From NCBI GenBank assembly GCA_007134405.1, contig SLKW01000216.1, forward strand, positions 1 through 16,618: DNA of 16,618 bases, in the 5' to 3' direction. The position numbers and the translations under genes were made by a program. Shown one piece after another: positions 1 to 7,525 of the stretch (position 1 is its first letter; every line of letters starts with the position of its first letter). The DNA is from Paracoccaceae bacterium. GTDB taxonomy: Bacteria; Pseudomonadota; Alphaproteobacteria; Rhodobacterales; Rhodobacteraceae. A model generated the notes under the pieces. It saw only the letters and a program-made list of their open reading frames with translations, searched no databases and was not told where the DNA came from.

Positions 1-153
1 CATCTCGCCCGCGCCCGACACCGCCAGCTGGCTGCCCGCCGGCCGGGGCGCCGAACCCCAGGTCTCGATCACCGTCGCCAGCGCTGCGCCCTGTCCGGCG
101 CGGTGCCAGTCGAGCGCGATCTCGGGGATGCGGTCATGCTGTGCGTTGCTCAT
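1..153 (-). CDS. XdhC/CoxI family protein, N-terminal part (cut by window edge)
   Basis: The 51 visible residues begin MSNAQHDRIPEIALDWHRAG and include ATVIETWGSAPRPAGSQLAV. That is the typical N-terminal segment of the XdhC/CoxI family, whose members bind or hand over molybdenum cofactor during maturation of xanthine dehydrogenase and CO dehydrogenase. The ATG at 151-153 follows a GGAGGAAG ribosome-binding site at good spacing. The gene lies 56 bp downstream of the glutaredoxin-MauE gene on the same strand and is probably co-transcribed with it. The nearby coxG, coxD and coxE favour a CoxI role over a xanthine dehydrogenase role. That choice is inference, because the rest of the protein and its neighbours are outside the window. 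Confidence 0.85.
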   Translation of the reverse strand, partial: MSNAQHDRIPEIALDWHRAGQGAALATVIETWGSAPRPAGSQLAVSGAGEM

Positions 154-209
154 CGTTCTTCCTCCGCCGGTGGCCATGATGCCGCCAGACGGTCAAAGAC
201 GCCAGATGG

Positions 210-956
210 TCACAGAAGATAGAAACGCGTGAACATCCACAAGCCCATCGCCACCATCGCCAGGTTCTCGGTCAGCGACACCGGACCCAGCGGCACGTTT
301 GTGCCGCTGCCGGCGCAGGCGCAGCGCAACTCGCGCTTCTCGATCCACACCGCCTTGATGACCGAGACCGCGCCGATCGTGCCGATGACCAGCGCCACCG
401 GCGCCGCGAGCCAGATCAGCACGCCGGCCACCATCAGCACGCCGGCAAAGGTCTCCGCAAAGGGATAGACGTAGCCGTACGGGACCCACCGACGCGCCAG
501 CAGATCGTAGTTCAGGAACATGGTCGAGAAGCCCTCGACATCCTTCAGTTTTTGCAGGCCCAGAAGCGTCATGCCAAGCGCCACGAAGCTTTCGACCAGC
601 GCCATCGACAGGATCGGCGCGCCGCGCAGCCAGACGACGGCCAGGGCCAGCGCGAAGGCGGTGGCGAAGATCGCGATGATCGGCCGGTAGCTGGGCGCGT
701 CGGGGTCGGGAAGCGGCTTGTCGAAATGGGCGCGCAACTCCTCGTAGCCGCCGATCCGCTTGCCGTCGATATAGGCCTGCGGCGTCGTCTCCACCGCCTC
801 GGCCTCCATGAAGGCATCGGTCTCCTCGCGCGAGCGCAGGGGGTGGTCCTCGACCTCGAAGCCCTGACTTTTCAGCAGGTGGCGCGACTTCAACCCGAAG
901 GGACAGTGATGGTCGGGCATCTCCATGCGGTAGAGTTTGGCGGTCTTGGCGGGCAT
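210..956 (-). CDS. Glutaredoxin-MauE/DoxX-like membrane fusion protein
   Basis: This 248-residue protein has two parts. Residues 1-80 form a glutaredoxin domain with a CPFG site (Cys18), a TTP cis-proline motif at 57-59 and a GG pair at 69-70. The CxxG site makes it monothiol-type rather than CPYC. Residues 90-248 hold about four hydrophobic helices (about 91-110, 114-134, 162-203, 226-246) of the MauE/DoxX-like redox membrane family, with a C-A-C pair at Cys212/Cys214 before the last helix. MauE is known from methylamine dehydrogenase maturation, where it is linked to disulfide formation. No mau genes are seen here. The start is supported by CGGAGG five bases before the ATG. Position between coxE and an XdhC/CoxI gene suggests thiol or sulfur chemistry for a molybdenum hydroxylase, but it could be a general redox protein. 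Confidence 0.8.
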   Translation of the reverse strand: MPAKTAKLYRMEMPDHHCPFGLKSRHLLKSQGFEVEDHPLRSREETDAFMEAEAVETTPQAYIDGKRIGGYEELRAHFDKPLPDPDAPSYRPIIAIFATAFALALAVVWLRGAPILSMALVESFVALGMTLLGLQKLKDVEGFSTMFLNYDLLARRWVPYGYVYPFAETFAGVLMVAGVLIWLAAPVALVIGTIGAVSVIKAVWIEKRELRCACAGSGTNVPLGPVSLTENLAMVAMGLWMFTRFYLL

Positions 957-1103
957 GGCGGCCTCCGTGTTTTCTCTGCCGTCCGGTTCGACATGGCCTG
1001 TCCAGCAAACCGGTTCCGGCGTTTCCGGTTTCCGCCCCGGGCCGGAAGAAGCGGCATCTCAGCCGCCCCGGCGGGCCGGAAATAATTGCTCAGACCGGGA
1101 TTC

Positions 1104-1150
1104 GTCGATTTATTTCATCGTCGGGCCCGAAGTTGTCGATTCATTTCATC
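1104..1150. repeat. Two 16-bp direct repeats in the upstream region of the glutaredoxin-MauE gene
   Basis: GTCGATTTATTTCATC at 1104-1119 recurs as GTCGATTCATTTCATC at 1135-1150, with 15 of 16 bases equal. The two copies start 31 bp apart, about three helical turns. They lie in the AT-richest part of the 294-bp gap between the coxE stop and the glutaredoxin start, about 150-190 bp upstream of the start. Read on the minus strand each copy ends in ATCGAC, which could overlap a -35 element. A paired operator for an unknown regulator is the simplest reading. The rest of the gap shows no gene, and no clear terminator follows coxE. Confidence 0.5.
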
Positions 1151-1250
1151 CGCGACGGGAAACGTATAAAATCAGGCCACGTTACAGCCTTGGCAAGCGG
1201 TCTCCCCAAATTTGTGCACCCGGGCGCAGGATCGCCCCAGGGGGTACTCT

Positions 1251-2531
1251 TCAGTTCTCGGCGCCGAGCATGCCTATCAGCCGCGCCTGTTCGCCGTGGT
1301 CCTTCGGGTCCGACAGCGCCTCGGCGAGCGCCTCGAGCGAGGCGACCGAATGACCCGTGCGCAGCGTATCGACATGCGGCAGCATGGCGCGGACGCCCTG
1401 CGCGCGCGGCGCGAACCCGTCCCAGCGCAGGAGCGGGTTGATCCAGACGACGCGCCGCGCCGAAAGCCGCAGCCGCTCCATTTCCCGCGCCAGATCCGCC
1501 GGCGCGCCCCGGTCGAGCCCGTCGGTGATCAGCAGAACCACCGCCCCCTGCGCCATCACCCGGCGCGACCAGTCGCGGTTGAACGCGTGCAGGCTCTCGC
1601 CGATCCGGGTGCCGCCCTGCCAGTCCTGCGCCTCGCGCCCGGCGGCGGCAAGCGCGGCATCGACGTCGCGCTGGCGCAGGTGGCGGGTGATGTTGGTCAG
1701 CCGCGTGCCGAAGGTGAAGGCATGCACCTTCGCCCAGCCCCGATTCTGGCCCTGGCCCTGCCGGTTGGCGACCGCGTGGACGAAATGCAGCACCATCCGC
1801 GAATAGGCGGCCATCGAGCCCGAGATGTCGCAGAGCACGACCAGCGCCGGCCAGCGGGTCGCCGGGCGGCGGCGCGCGATGGCGGCGATCTCGCCCCCGG
1901 TGCGCAGGCTCGCGCGGAGCGTCCGCCCCCAGTCCGGGCGGCGGCCGCGGCTATCGGGGCGCAGGCGGCGCGTCGGCAGGGGCTTCACCGGCAGCGACAG
2001 CCGCCCAAGCATCCGCCGCGCCGCCGCCGCCTCCTCGGTCGACATCTGTTCGAAATCGAGCGTCCGCAGCCGCTCGTCGGCCGAGGCGGTGGCGGTCGCG
2101 TCGATCTCGATCCGCGTTTCCTCGTCGCCGCTCTCTGGCGTTTCGGGAACGGGCGGCATCCCGGCATCGGCCAGCAGCGCCTCGGCGGCGCGCTTGGCGG
2201 CCTCGGCGGCGCGGTCTTCTTCCTGCACCCCGCGCAGGGCGGGCAGGAGCAGCGCCATCATCTGCTCCATGTAGCGCGGGTCGCGCCAGAACAGGCGGAA
2301 TGTCTGGTGAAAGATCGCCCGCTCCTCGGGGCGGTTGACGAAACAGGCGTGCAGCACCCAGTAGAAATCGGACTTCTCGGTGAACCCCGCCGCCGCCACG
2401 GCCTCGATCGCGGTCTGCACCCGCCCCGGCCCGATGGGCAGCCCCGCCCGGCGCAGGGCGCGGCCGAAATGGGTTATATTGTGGACGAGCTTGCCATCCT
2501 CGGGCAGGGGCAGGTCAGGATATTCGGGCAT
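1251..2531 (-). CDS. coxE: CoxE, VWA-domain CO-dehydrogenase maturation protein
   Basis: The 426-residue protein belongs to the CoxE-type von Willebrand factor A family. CoxE works with the AAA ATPase CoxD in building the copper-sulfur-molybdenum active site of aerobic CO dehydrogenase in the cytoplasm. The C-terminal half holds a complete metal-ion-dependent adhesion site: DISGS at 235-239, the GGT threonine at 308, and TDG with Asp337. The N-terminal half is helical and charged, with an Ala/Glu-rich stretch around 105-175. The open frame extends upstream to 2627, but that part overlaps coxD. The ATG at 2529-2531, giving MPEYPDLPLPEDGKLV, matches the family start and lies 19 bp after the coxD stop. 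No strong ribosome-binding site precedes it, so translation may be coupled to coxD. MoxR/VWA pairs also serve other enzymes, but this VWA subtype is cox-like. Confidence 0.88.
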   Translation of the reverse strand: MPEYPDLPLPEDGKLVHNITHFGRALRRAGLPIGPGRVQTAIEAVAAAGFTEKSDFYWVLHACFVNRPEERAIFHQTFRLFWRDPRYMEQMMALLLPALRGVQEEDRAAEAAKRAAEALLADAGMPPVPETPESGDEETRIEIDATATASADERLRTLDFEQMSTEEAAAARRMLGRLSLPVKPLPTRRLRPDSRGRRPDWGRTLRASLRTGGEIAAIARRRPATRWPALVVLCDISGSMAAYSRMVLHFVHAVANRQGQGQNRGWAKVHAFTFGTRLTNITRHLRQRDVDAALAAAGREAQDWQGGTRIGESLHAFNRDWSRRVMAQGAVVLLITDGLDRGAPADLAREMERLRLSARRVVWINPLLRWDGFAPRAQGVRAMLPHVDTLRTGHSVASLEALAEALSDPKDHGEQARLIGMLGAEN

Positions 2532-2550
2532 CGCGCGTACCGGGGCCGCG

Positions 2551-3462
2551 TCAGGCCGGCTCGAGCGACTTGCGCGCCTCGTCGAGGATGCGCTTGGCCT
2601 CCATCCCCTGCAGGCGCGCGATGTCATCCTGGTATTTCAGGATCGCGCCCAGCGTGTCCGAGATGACCTCCGGCGAGAGCGTGAGGACGTCGAGGGCCAG
2701 CAGGCACTTCGCCCAGTCGATGGTCTCGGCGACGCCGGGCTTCTTGAACAGGTCCTCCGTCCGCAGGCGCTGCACAAAGGCCACGATCTCGCGGCTGAGC
2801 GTCTCGGACGCCTCGGGGGCGCGAGCCTGCAAAATCTCGATCTCGCGCTCGAAACCCGGGTAGTCGACCCAATGATAGAGGCAGCGGCGCTTGAGCGCGT
2901 CATGTACCTCGCGCGTGCGGTTCGAGGTCAGGATCACGATGGGCGGCTCGGGCGCGCGGATGGTGCCCAGTTCCGGGATGGTGACCTGGAAATCCGACAG
3001 CGCCTCCAGCAGGAACGCTTCGAAGGGTTCGTCGGTGCGGTCGACCTCGTCGATCAGCAGAACCGGTGCGCCGCCGGCCTGCGGGCGCATCGCCTGCAGA
3101 AGCGGGCGCTCGATCAGATACTCCTCGGTGAAAAGCTCCGACTTCATGAGGTCGCGGTCGGCACCGCCGGCTGCCTCGGCGGCGCGGATCGCGATCATCT
3201 GCGCGGCGAAGTTCCACTCGTAGACCGCCGCCGCGGCATCCAGCCCCTCGTAGCACTGCAACCGGATCAGCCGACGACCCAGCGCCGTGGCCAGCGCCTT
3301 GGCGATCTCGGTCTTGCCGGTGCCCGCCTCGCCCTCCAGGAAAAGCGGCCGCCCGAGTTTCAGCGCGAGGAAGTTCACCGTCGCCAGCGCGCGCGAACAG
3401 ACGTAACGCTCGCCGGCCAGCAATGCCTGCACGGCGGTGATCGACATCGGGGTCTCGGTCAC
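2551..3462 (-). CDS. coxD: CoxD, MoxR-family AAA+ ATPase
   Basis: This 303-residue AAA+ ATPase of the MoxR type has Walker A GEAGTGKT at 44-51, Walker B LLIDEVD at 135-141, a sensor-1 asparagine in LTSNRTRE near 181, and an arginine-finger KRRC around 191-194. CoxD is a chaperone-like ATPase needed to insert sulfur and copper into the molybdenum site of aerobic CO dehydrogenase. Length and domain order are normal. The start is a GTG at 3460-3462 preceded by CGGAGA seven bases away. An ATG at 3447 (MSITAV) is the alternative but has a poorer ribosome-binding site. It is the first gene of the coxD-coxE unit and is divergent from coxG. Confidence 0.9.
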   Translation of the reverse strand: MTETPMSITAVQALLAGERYVCSRALATVNFLALKLGRPLFLEGEAGTGKTEIAKALATALGRRLIRLQCYEGLDAAAAVYEWNFAAQMIAIRAAEAAGGADRDLMKSELFTEEYLIERPLLQAMRPQAGGAPVLLIDEVDRTDEPFEAFLLEALSDFQVTIPELGTIRAPEPPIVILTSNRTREVHDALKRRCLYHWVDYPGFEREIEILQARAPEASETLSREIVAFVQRLRTEDLFKKPGVAETIDWAKCLLALDVLTLSPEVISDTLGAILKYQDDIARLQGMEAKRILDEARKSLEPA

Positions 3463-3594
3463 GGCAATCTCCGTTCTTGTGCGCGGATGGTGCGGCGCAC
3501 GGGCAGCGGGGTCAAGGCCAATGGGCGCGCGACGAACGCGGCGCCGGCCCTGCGCCGCCTCTCATGCCCGCTCATTCCGCCGGCGCATGCGGAC

Positions 3595-3623
3595 TTCCCG
3601 TCTGCCCGCAATGGCCGTATGTT
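3595..3623 (+). promoter_or_regulatory. Candidate coxG promoter in the coxD/coxG divergent spacer
   Basis: In the 186-bp spacer between the divergent coxD and coxG starts, TTCCCG (3595-3600) and TATGTT (3618-3623) are 17 bases apart. This places the transcription start about 20 bases before the coxG ATG. Agreement with the sigma-70 consensus is 3/6 and 4/6, so it is only a candidate. I saw no convincing promoter for coxD on the other strand. Confidence 0.3.
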
Positions 3624-3648
3624 CCACTCCCCAGGATGGAGGAGCGCC

Positions 3649-4176
3649 ATGCAGATGAGTGAGCAACGCCGTATCGCCGCCGCGCCCGAAGCGGTCTGGG
3701 CCGCCCTTCTGGACCCCGCGATGCTGCAGACCTGCATGCCGGGCGCCGAAACCGTCACCGGCTCGGCCGAGGAGGGTTACGAGGCCGTCGTCTTGCAGAA
3801 GGTCGGCCCGGTGCGCGCCCGCTTCTCCGGCACGGTCCAGATCACCGAACAGGTGCCGCACGAAAGCCTCACGCTGACCGGCGAGGGCAAGGGCGGCGCG
3901 GCCGGTTTCGCCAAGGGCATCGCGCGGGTACGGCTGGAAGCCGACGGCGAGGGCACGCTTCTGGCCTACGATGTCGAGGCGAAGGTCGGCGGCAAGCTCG
4001 CCCAGCTCGGCAGCCGCATCATCGACGGCTTCGCGCGCAAGATGGCCGATTCCTTCTTCAAGCGCTTCCAGGAAGAAATCGAAGGCCCCGCCGCCGAGGA
4101 CACGCCGGAACCCGTCGCCGGCGCGGAAGACGCGCCGAAAAAGGGCTGGTTGAAGCGCATGACCGGGCGGGAGTGA
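3649..4176 (+). CDS. coxG: CoxG, SRPBCC-fold CO-dehydrogenase accessory protein
   Basis: The 175-residue protein starts MQMSEQRRIAAAPEAVWAAL and carries the LDPAMLQTCMPGAE and LTGEGKGG stretches typical of the CoxG (polyketide-cyclase/START-like) family. CoxG links CO dehydrogenase to the cytoplasmic membrane, and work on relatives points to quinone handling. Residues 1-145 form the SRPBCC domain. Residues 146-175 are a Pro/Glu-rich linker ending in a basic segment, KKGWLKRMTGRE, with no transmembrane helix. A strong GGAGGAG site precedes the ATG at 3649; the ATG at 3655 is an alternative. It is transcribed away from coxDE. The same family also occurs beside other molybdenum hydroxylases, so the exact partner enzyme is inferred from context. 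Confidence 0.87.
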   Translation: MQMSEQRRIAAAPEAVWAALLDPAMLQTCMPGAETVTGSAEEGYEAVVLQKVGPVRARFSGTVQITEQVPHESLTLTGEGKGGAAGFAKGIARVRLEADGEGTLLAYDVEAKVGGKLAQLGSRIIDGFARKMADSFFKRFQEEIEGPAAEDTPEPVAGAEDAPKKGWLKRMTGRE

Positions 4177-4210
4177 CCCCGCCCCCTGGTCGAAAGGGCC
4201 ACTGGCGGGG
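4177..4210 (+). terminator. Hairpin directly after coxG
   Basis: CCCCGCC (4177-4183) pairs perfectly with GGCGGGG (4204-4210), starting at the base after the coxG stop codon. An inner TGGTC/GGCCA stem around a GAAAG loop adds stability. No T-run follows, so it may stop transcription weakly or protect the mRNA 3' end. Confidence 0.55.
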
Positions 4211-4267
4211 ACTTGGATCGCGTGGCGTTGCGCATAGATGAAGGCGCGTGACCCCGATGGAGCCCGC

Positions 4268-5152
4268 ATGACCCCTGCCTTCGCCCGCTTCACCGCGCCC
4301 GCGCGCCGCCGTCCCGAACTCTGGCGCCTCGTGCTGGGCCTGGGCATCATCGCGGCGTGTTACTTCGGCTGGATCGCGGCGATGAGCGGCCTTCTCTGGT
4401 TGATCCCCGGGCCGGAGCGGCTCAACGCCGGATTGCGCGGCGTCGGCCCCGGCGGCGATCCCTGGTCGGTCATCGCACTTCTTTTTACCTTCGTCGGCCC
4501 CTGGGTCGGCACCTGGGCGGCGGTGCGGCTGCTGCATGGCCGCAGCCTCGGCAGCGTGATCGGTCGCGGGCCGGTGGTGCTGCGCGACTTCGTCGCGGGT
4601 CTCGTCGTGACGGCGCTCGCCGCGCTGGCGGGGCTGCTGCTGTTGCCTTTCGCCCCGCCGCTGGAACCGGCCACGCCCGCCGCCATCTGGCTGGCCTTCC
4701 TGCCGCTCGCGCTCTTCGGCCTCTTGATCCAGACCGGGGCCGAGGAGGTGGTCTTTCGCGGCTACATGCAGCAGCAACTCGCCGCCCGCTTCGCGACGCC
4801 CGTGATCTGGATGGGCCTTCCTGCCGCGCTCTTCGGCCTTGCCCATTACGCGCCGGGGATCGAGCCGGTCTCGCCCTGGCTCATCGTGCTGGTCACCGGC
4901 TTCTTCGGGCTCATCGCGGCTGACCTGACCGCGCGCAGCGGCAACATCGGCATCGCCTGGGGGCTGCATTTCGCCAACAACGTTCTCGCCGTTCTGGTGA
5001 TCTCGGCGATGGCCGGGCTCGACGGGCTCGCGCTTTTCCGCATCGCCGATGTGAACGCGGGCGCGATGGGGCTCGAAGCGCTGCTTGTCGCCGATATGGC
5101 GCTGATGGCGCTTGTCTGGGCGCTCGCCCGGCTCTGGCTGCGGCACCGCTGA
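4268..5152 (+). CDS. CPBP-family intramembrane metalloprotease
   Basis: This 294-residue multi-helix membrane protein has the full CPBP (CAAX protease and bacteriocin-processing, Abi) signature: EEVVFRG at 159-165 (EExxxR), the histidine of FGLAHY at 193, and HFANN at 234-238. Hydrophobic segments lie near 20-47, 67-89, 105-128, 138-155, 176-193, 202-221, 230-248 and 264-288. Family members are intramembrane proteases, but the bacterial substrate is rarely known and cannot be told here. An in-frame ATG at 4238 is open, but the ATG at 4268 has GGAG five bases upstream and was chosen. A weak promoter-like TTGGAT/TAGATG pair (4213-4240) would also fit the later start. It stands alone between coxG and accD. 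Confidence 0.85.
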   Translation: MTPAFARFTAPARRRPELWRLVLGLGIIAACYFGWIAAMSGLLWLIPGPERLNAGLRGVGPGGDPWSVIALLFTFVGPWVGTWAAVRLLHGRSLGSVIGRGPVVLRDFVAGLVVTALAALAGLLLLPFAPPLEPATPAAIWLAFLPLALFGLLIQTGAEEVVFRGYMQQQLAARFATPVIWMGLPAALFGLAHYAPGIEPVSPWLIVLVTGFFGLIAADLTARSGNIGIAWGLHFANNVLAVLVISAMAGLDGLALFRIADVNAGAMGLEALLVADMALMALVWALARLWLRHR

Positions 5153-5160
5153 TGCCCGCG

Positions 5161-5189
5161 TTGCATTCGCCGCGCCACGGGCGTATCCC
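5161..5189 (+). promoter_or_regulatory. Candidate promoter for accD-folC
   Basis: TTGCAT (5161-5166) and TATCCC (5184-5189) are separated by exactly 17 bases in the 63-bp spacer before accD. Each hexamer matches the sigma-70 consensus at 3 of 6 positions, including the TTG and TAT triplets. The predicted start lies about 20 bases upstream of the accD ATG. Confidence 0.35.
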
Positions 5190-5215
5190 AGCACCACACG
5201 CAGCCGGATAGCGCC

Positions 5216-6190
5216 ATGAACTGGATCACGAACTACGTCCGCCCGACGATCAACTCGTTCTTCTCGCGCCGCGAGATGCCCGAGAACCTGTGGACGAAAT
5301 GCCCCGAATGCGGGTCGATGCTGTTTCACCGCGAACTCAGCGACAACCTGCAGGTCTGCACGAACTGCGGCCATCACCTGCCGATCACGCCGCGCGCCCG
5401 GTTCAAGGCGCTCTTCGACAACGGCATCTTCGCCGAAGTCGCCGTGCCGGAGCCGATCGCCGACCCGCTGCAATTTCGCGATCAAAAGAAATACCCCGAC
5501 CGGATGCGCGCCGCGCAGAAGGCCACCGGCGAACGCGAGGCGATGCTCGTCGCCGAGGGCGAGATCGGGCGCACGCCGATCGTCGCCGCGGCGCAGGATT
5601 TCGCCTTCATGGGCGGCTCGATGGGCATGTATGTCGGCAACGCGATCATCGCCGCCTGCGAACGCGCGGTCGAGCGCAAGGTGCCGCTCGTGCTTTTCGC
5701 CGCGGCGGGCGGCGCACGCATGCAGGAGGGGATCCTGAGCCTGATGCAGATGCCGCGCACCACCGTCGCGCTCGAATTGCTCAAGGACGCGGGCCTGCCC
5801 TATATCTGCGTGCTGACCCACCCCACGACGGGCGGCGTGACGGCCAGCTACGCCATGCTGGGCGACGTGCAGATCGCCGAGCCGAACGCGCTGATCTGCT
5901 TTGCCGGGCCGCGGGTGATCGAACAGACCATCCGCGAAAAACTGCCCGAGGGGTTCCAGCGCGCCGAATACCTGCTCGACCACGGCATGCTCGACCGGGT
6001 CACGCACCGCAAGGACATGCGCCGCGAACTCGTCACCATCCTGCGCATTCTCACCGGCAAGTCCCCCGCCGTCGCCGGCGAACTCCCCCGCCCCGAGGCG
6101 CAGGCCCCGGCCGAGGCCGCGGCACCACTGCCCGAGGCCGGCGCGCAAACCGACGCCCCCGCCGGGGACCAGCCCGCCACAAAACGCTGA
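5216..6190 (+). CDS. accD: Acetyl-CoA carboxylase carboxyltransferase subunit beta
   Basis: AccD pairs with AccA to transfer the carboxyl group from biotin to acetyl-CoA, giving malonyl-CoA for fatty-acid synthesis in the cytoplasm. The N-terminal zinc ribbon is complete (Cys29, Cys32, Cys48, Cys51). The crotonase-like core includes [20 protein letters not shown] and [16 protein letters not shown], all strongly conserved in the family. Residues from about 286 to 324 are an Ala/Pro/Glu-rich tail of low complexity that lies outside the catalytic core. The start [16 protein letters not shown] is typical for alphaproteobacteria. It is followed after 41 bp by folC, a common pairing in this class, and the two are likely co-transcribed. 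Confidence 0.97.
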   Translation: MNWITNYVRPTINSFFSRREMPENLWTKCPECGSMLFHRELSDNLQVCTNCGHHLPITPRARFKALFDNGIFAEVAVPEPIADPLQFRDQKKYPDRMRAAQKATGEREAMLVAEGEIGRTPIVAAAQDFAFMGGSMGMYVGNAIIAACERAVERKVPLVLFAAAGGARMQEGILSLMQMPRTTVALELLKDAGLPYICVLTHPTTGGVTASYAMLGDVQIAEPNALICFAGPRVIEQTIREKLPEGFQRAEYLLDHGMLDRVTHRKDMRRELVTILRILTGKSPAVAGELPRPEAQAPAEAAAPLPEAGAQTDAPAGDQPATKR

Positions 6191-6231
6191 CCCCGGTCCC
6201 CCGGCCCCCCATCTGACCACGGAACCCGATC

Positions 6232-7515
6232 ATGCACTCGACGGCAGGGCCCGGCTCGGACGCCATCCTCGCGCGGATGATGGCGCTGCATCCCAAGATC
6301 ATCGACCTGACGCTCGACCGGGTCTGGCGGCTCCTGGCCGCGCTCGGCCACCCCGAACGCGACCTGCCGCCGGTCATCCACATCGCCGGCACCAACGGCA
6401 AGGGCTCGACGCTCGCCATGATCCGCGCCGGGCTCGAGGCCGAGGGCAAGCGCGTCCACGCCTATACCTCGCCGCACCTCGCCCGCTTTCACGAACGCAT
6501 CCGGCTCGCCGGACGGCTCATCGACGAACCCGACCTGACCGCGATCCTCGACGAATGCTACGCCGCCAACCGGGGCGAGCCGATCACCTATTTCGAGATC
6601 ACCACCTGTGCCGCCCTCCTCGCCTTCGCGCGCACGCCCGCCGACTACACGCTCCTCGAGGTGGGCCTCGGCGGGCGGCTTGACGCCACCAATGTCGTCG
6701 ACCGCCCGGCGCTGACCGTCATCACCCCCGTGTCCTACGACCACCAGCAGTACCTGGGCGAGACGCTGGCCGAAATCGCCGCCGAGAAGGCCGGCATCCT
6801 CAAGCGCCTTGTCCCCTGCGTCGTCGGCCCGCAGGAAGAAGCGGCGCTCGAGGTGATCGAGGCCCGCGCCGCCCGCCTCGGCGCGCCGCTCATGGTCCAC
6901 CGCCAGCACTGGCACGCCTATACCGAGCGCGGGCGGCTCACCTTCCAGGACGAACGCGGGCTTCTGGACCTGCCGCTGCCCAACCTGCCCGGCCCCCACC
7001 AGATCGAGAACGCCGGCGCCGCGCTCGCCGCGCTCCGCCACCTCGGCGCGGGCGAGGCCGCCTATGACGCCGCGGTGACCCGCGCCGAATGGCCAGCGCG
7101 GATGCAGCGCCTGCGCCACGGCCCCCTGTCCGAATCCGCGCCGGGCATCGAACTCTGGCTCGACGGCGGCCACAACCCCGCCGCCGGCCGCGCCATCGCC
7201 GCGACGCTTGCGCAGATGCCACCGCGCCCGACCTGGGCCATCTGCGGGATGCTCAACACCAAGGATGTCGCGGGCTTCATGGCGCCGCTCGCCGGGCATC
7301 TGCGGGGCCTGATCGCCGTCTCCATCCCCGGCGAAGCCGCCACCCTGCCCGCCGAGGCCACCGCCGAGGCCGCGGCAACCGCCGGGCTCGACGCCGAAAC
7401 CGCTGCCTCGGTCGAGGCCGCGCTCGCCACCATCGCCGCCCGCGACCCCTCGGCACGCGTCCTCATCTGCGGCTCGCTCTATCTCGCCGGGGCGATCCTG
7501 CGCGCCAACGGGTAG
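6232..7515 (+). CDS. folC: Bifunctional folylpolyglutamate synthase / dihydrofolate synthase
   Basis: FolC adds glutamate to dihydropteroate and then lengthens the glutamate tail of folates, using ATP. The 427-residue protein shows the Mur-ligase-like pattern in order: P-loop HIAGTNGKGST near 50-60, the TSPHLARFHERIRL omega-loop region at 79-92, the ITYFEITT segment near 118-125, EVGLGGRLDATN at 143-154, the lysine of AAEKAGIL at 186 (usually carbamylated), and LDGGHNP in the C-terminal domain. Length is normal. The ATG at 6232 follows GGAAC at usable spacing. It lies 41 bp after accD and ends 10 bp from the convergent DmdA-like gene. Folates made here are the methyl or one-carbon acceptor for enzymes of the DmdA/GcvT type. 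Confidence 0.96.
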   Translation: MHSTAGPGSDAILARMMALHPKIIDLTLDRVWRLLAALGHPERDLPPVIHIAGTNGKGSTLAMIRAGLEAEGKRVHAYTSPHLARFHERIRLAGRLIDEPDLTAILDECYAANRGEPITYFEITTCAALLAFARTPADYTLLEVGLGGRLDATNVVDRPALTVITPVSYDHQQYLGETLAEIAAEKAGILKRLVPCVVGPQEEAALEVIEARAARLGAPLMVHRQHWHAYTERGRLTFQDERGLLDLPLPNLPGPHQIENAGAALAALRHLGAGEAAYDAAVTRAEWPARMQRLRHGPLSESAPGIELWLDGGHNPAAGRAIAATLAQMPPRPTWAICGMLNTKDVAGFMAPLAGHLRGLIAVSIPGEAATLPAEATAEAAATAGLDAETAASVEAALATIAARDPSARVLICGSLYLAGAILRANG

Positions 7516-7525
7516 GCGCGCCCGC

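Noticed and set aside
1081..1200. Riboswitch or small RNA in the AT-rich island before the glutaredoxin gene
   Set aside because: No conserved riboswitch core or convincing folded structure was visible beyond the direct repeats.
1212..2666. 484-codon open frame on the plus strand
   Set aside because: It is antisense to coxE and shows no recognisable domain, only Arg/Pro/Ala-rich shadow sequence.
4058..6220. 720-codon open frame on the minus strand
   Set aside because: It is antisense to the protease, accD and the end of coxG, its translation is Arg/Gly/Ala/Asp low-complexity typical of a GC-rich shadow frame, and accD is unmistakable.
5848..7299. 483-codon open frame on the minus strand
   Set aside because: Antisense to accD and folC; composition is that of a shadow frame.
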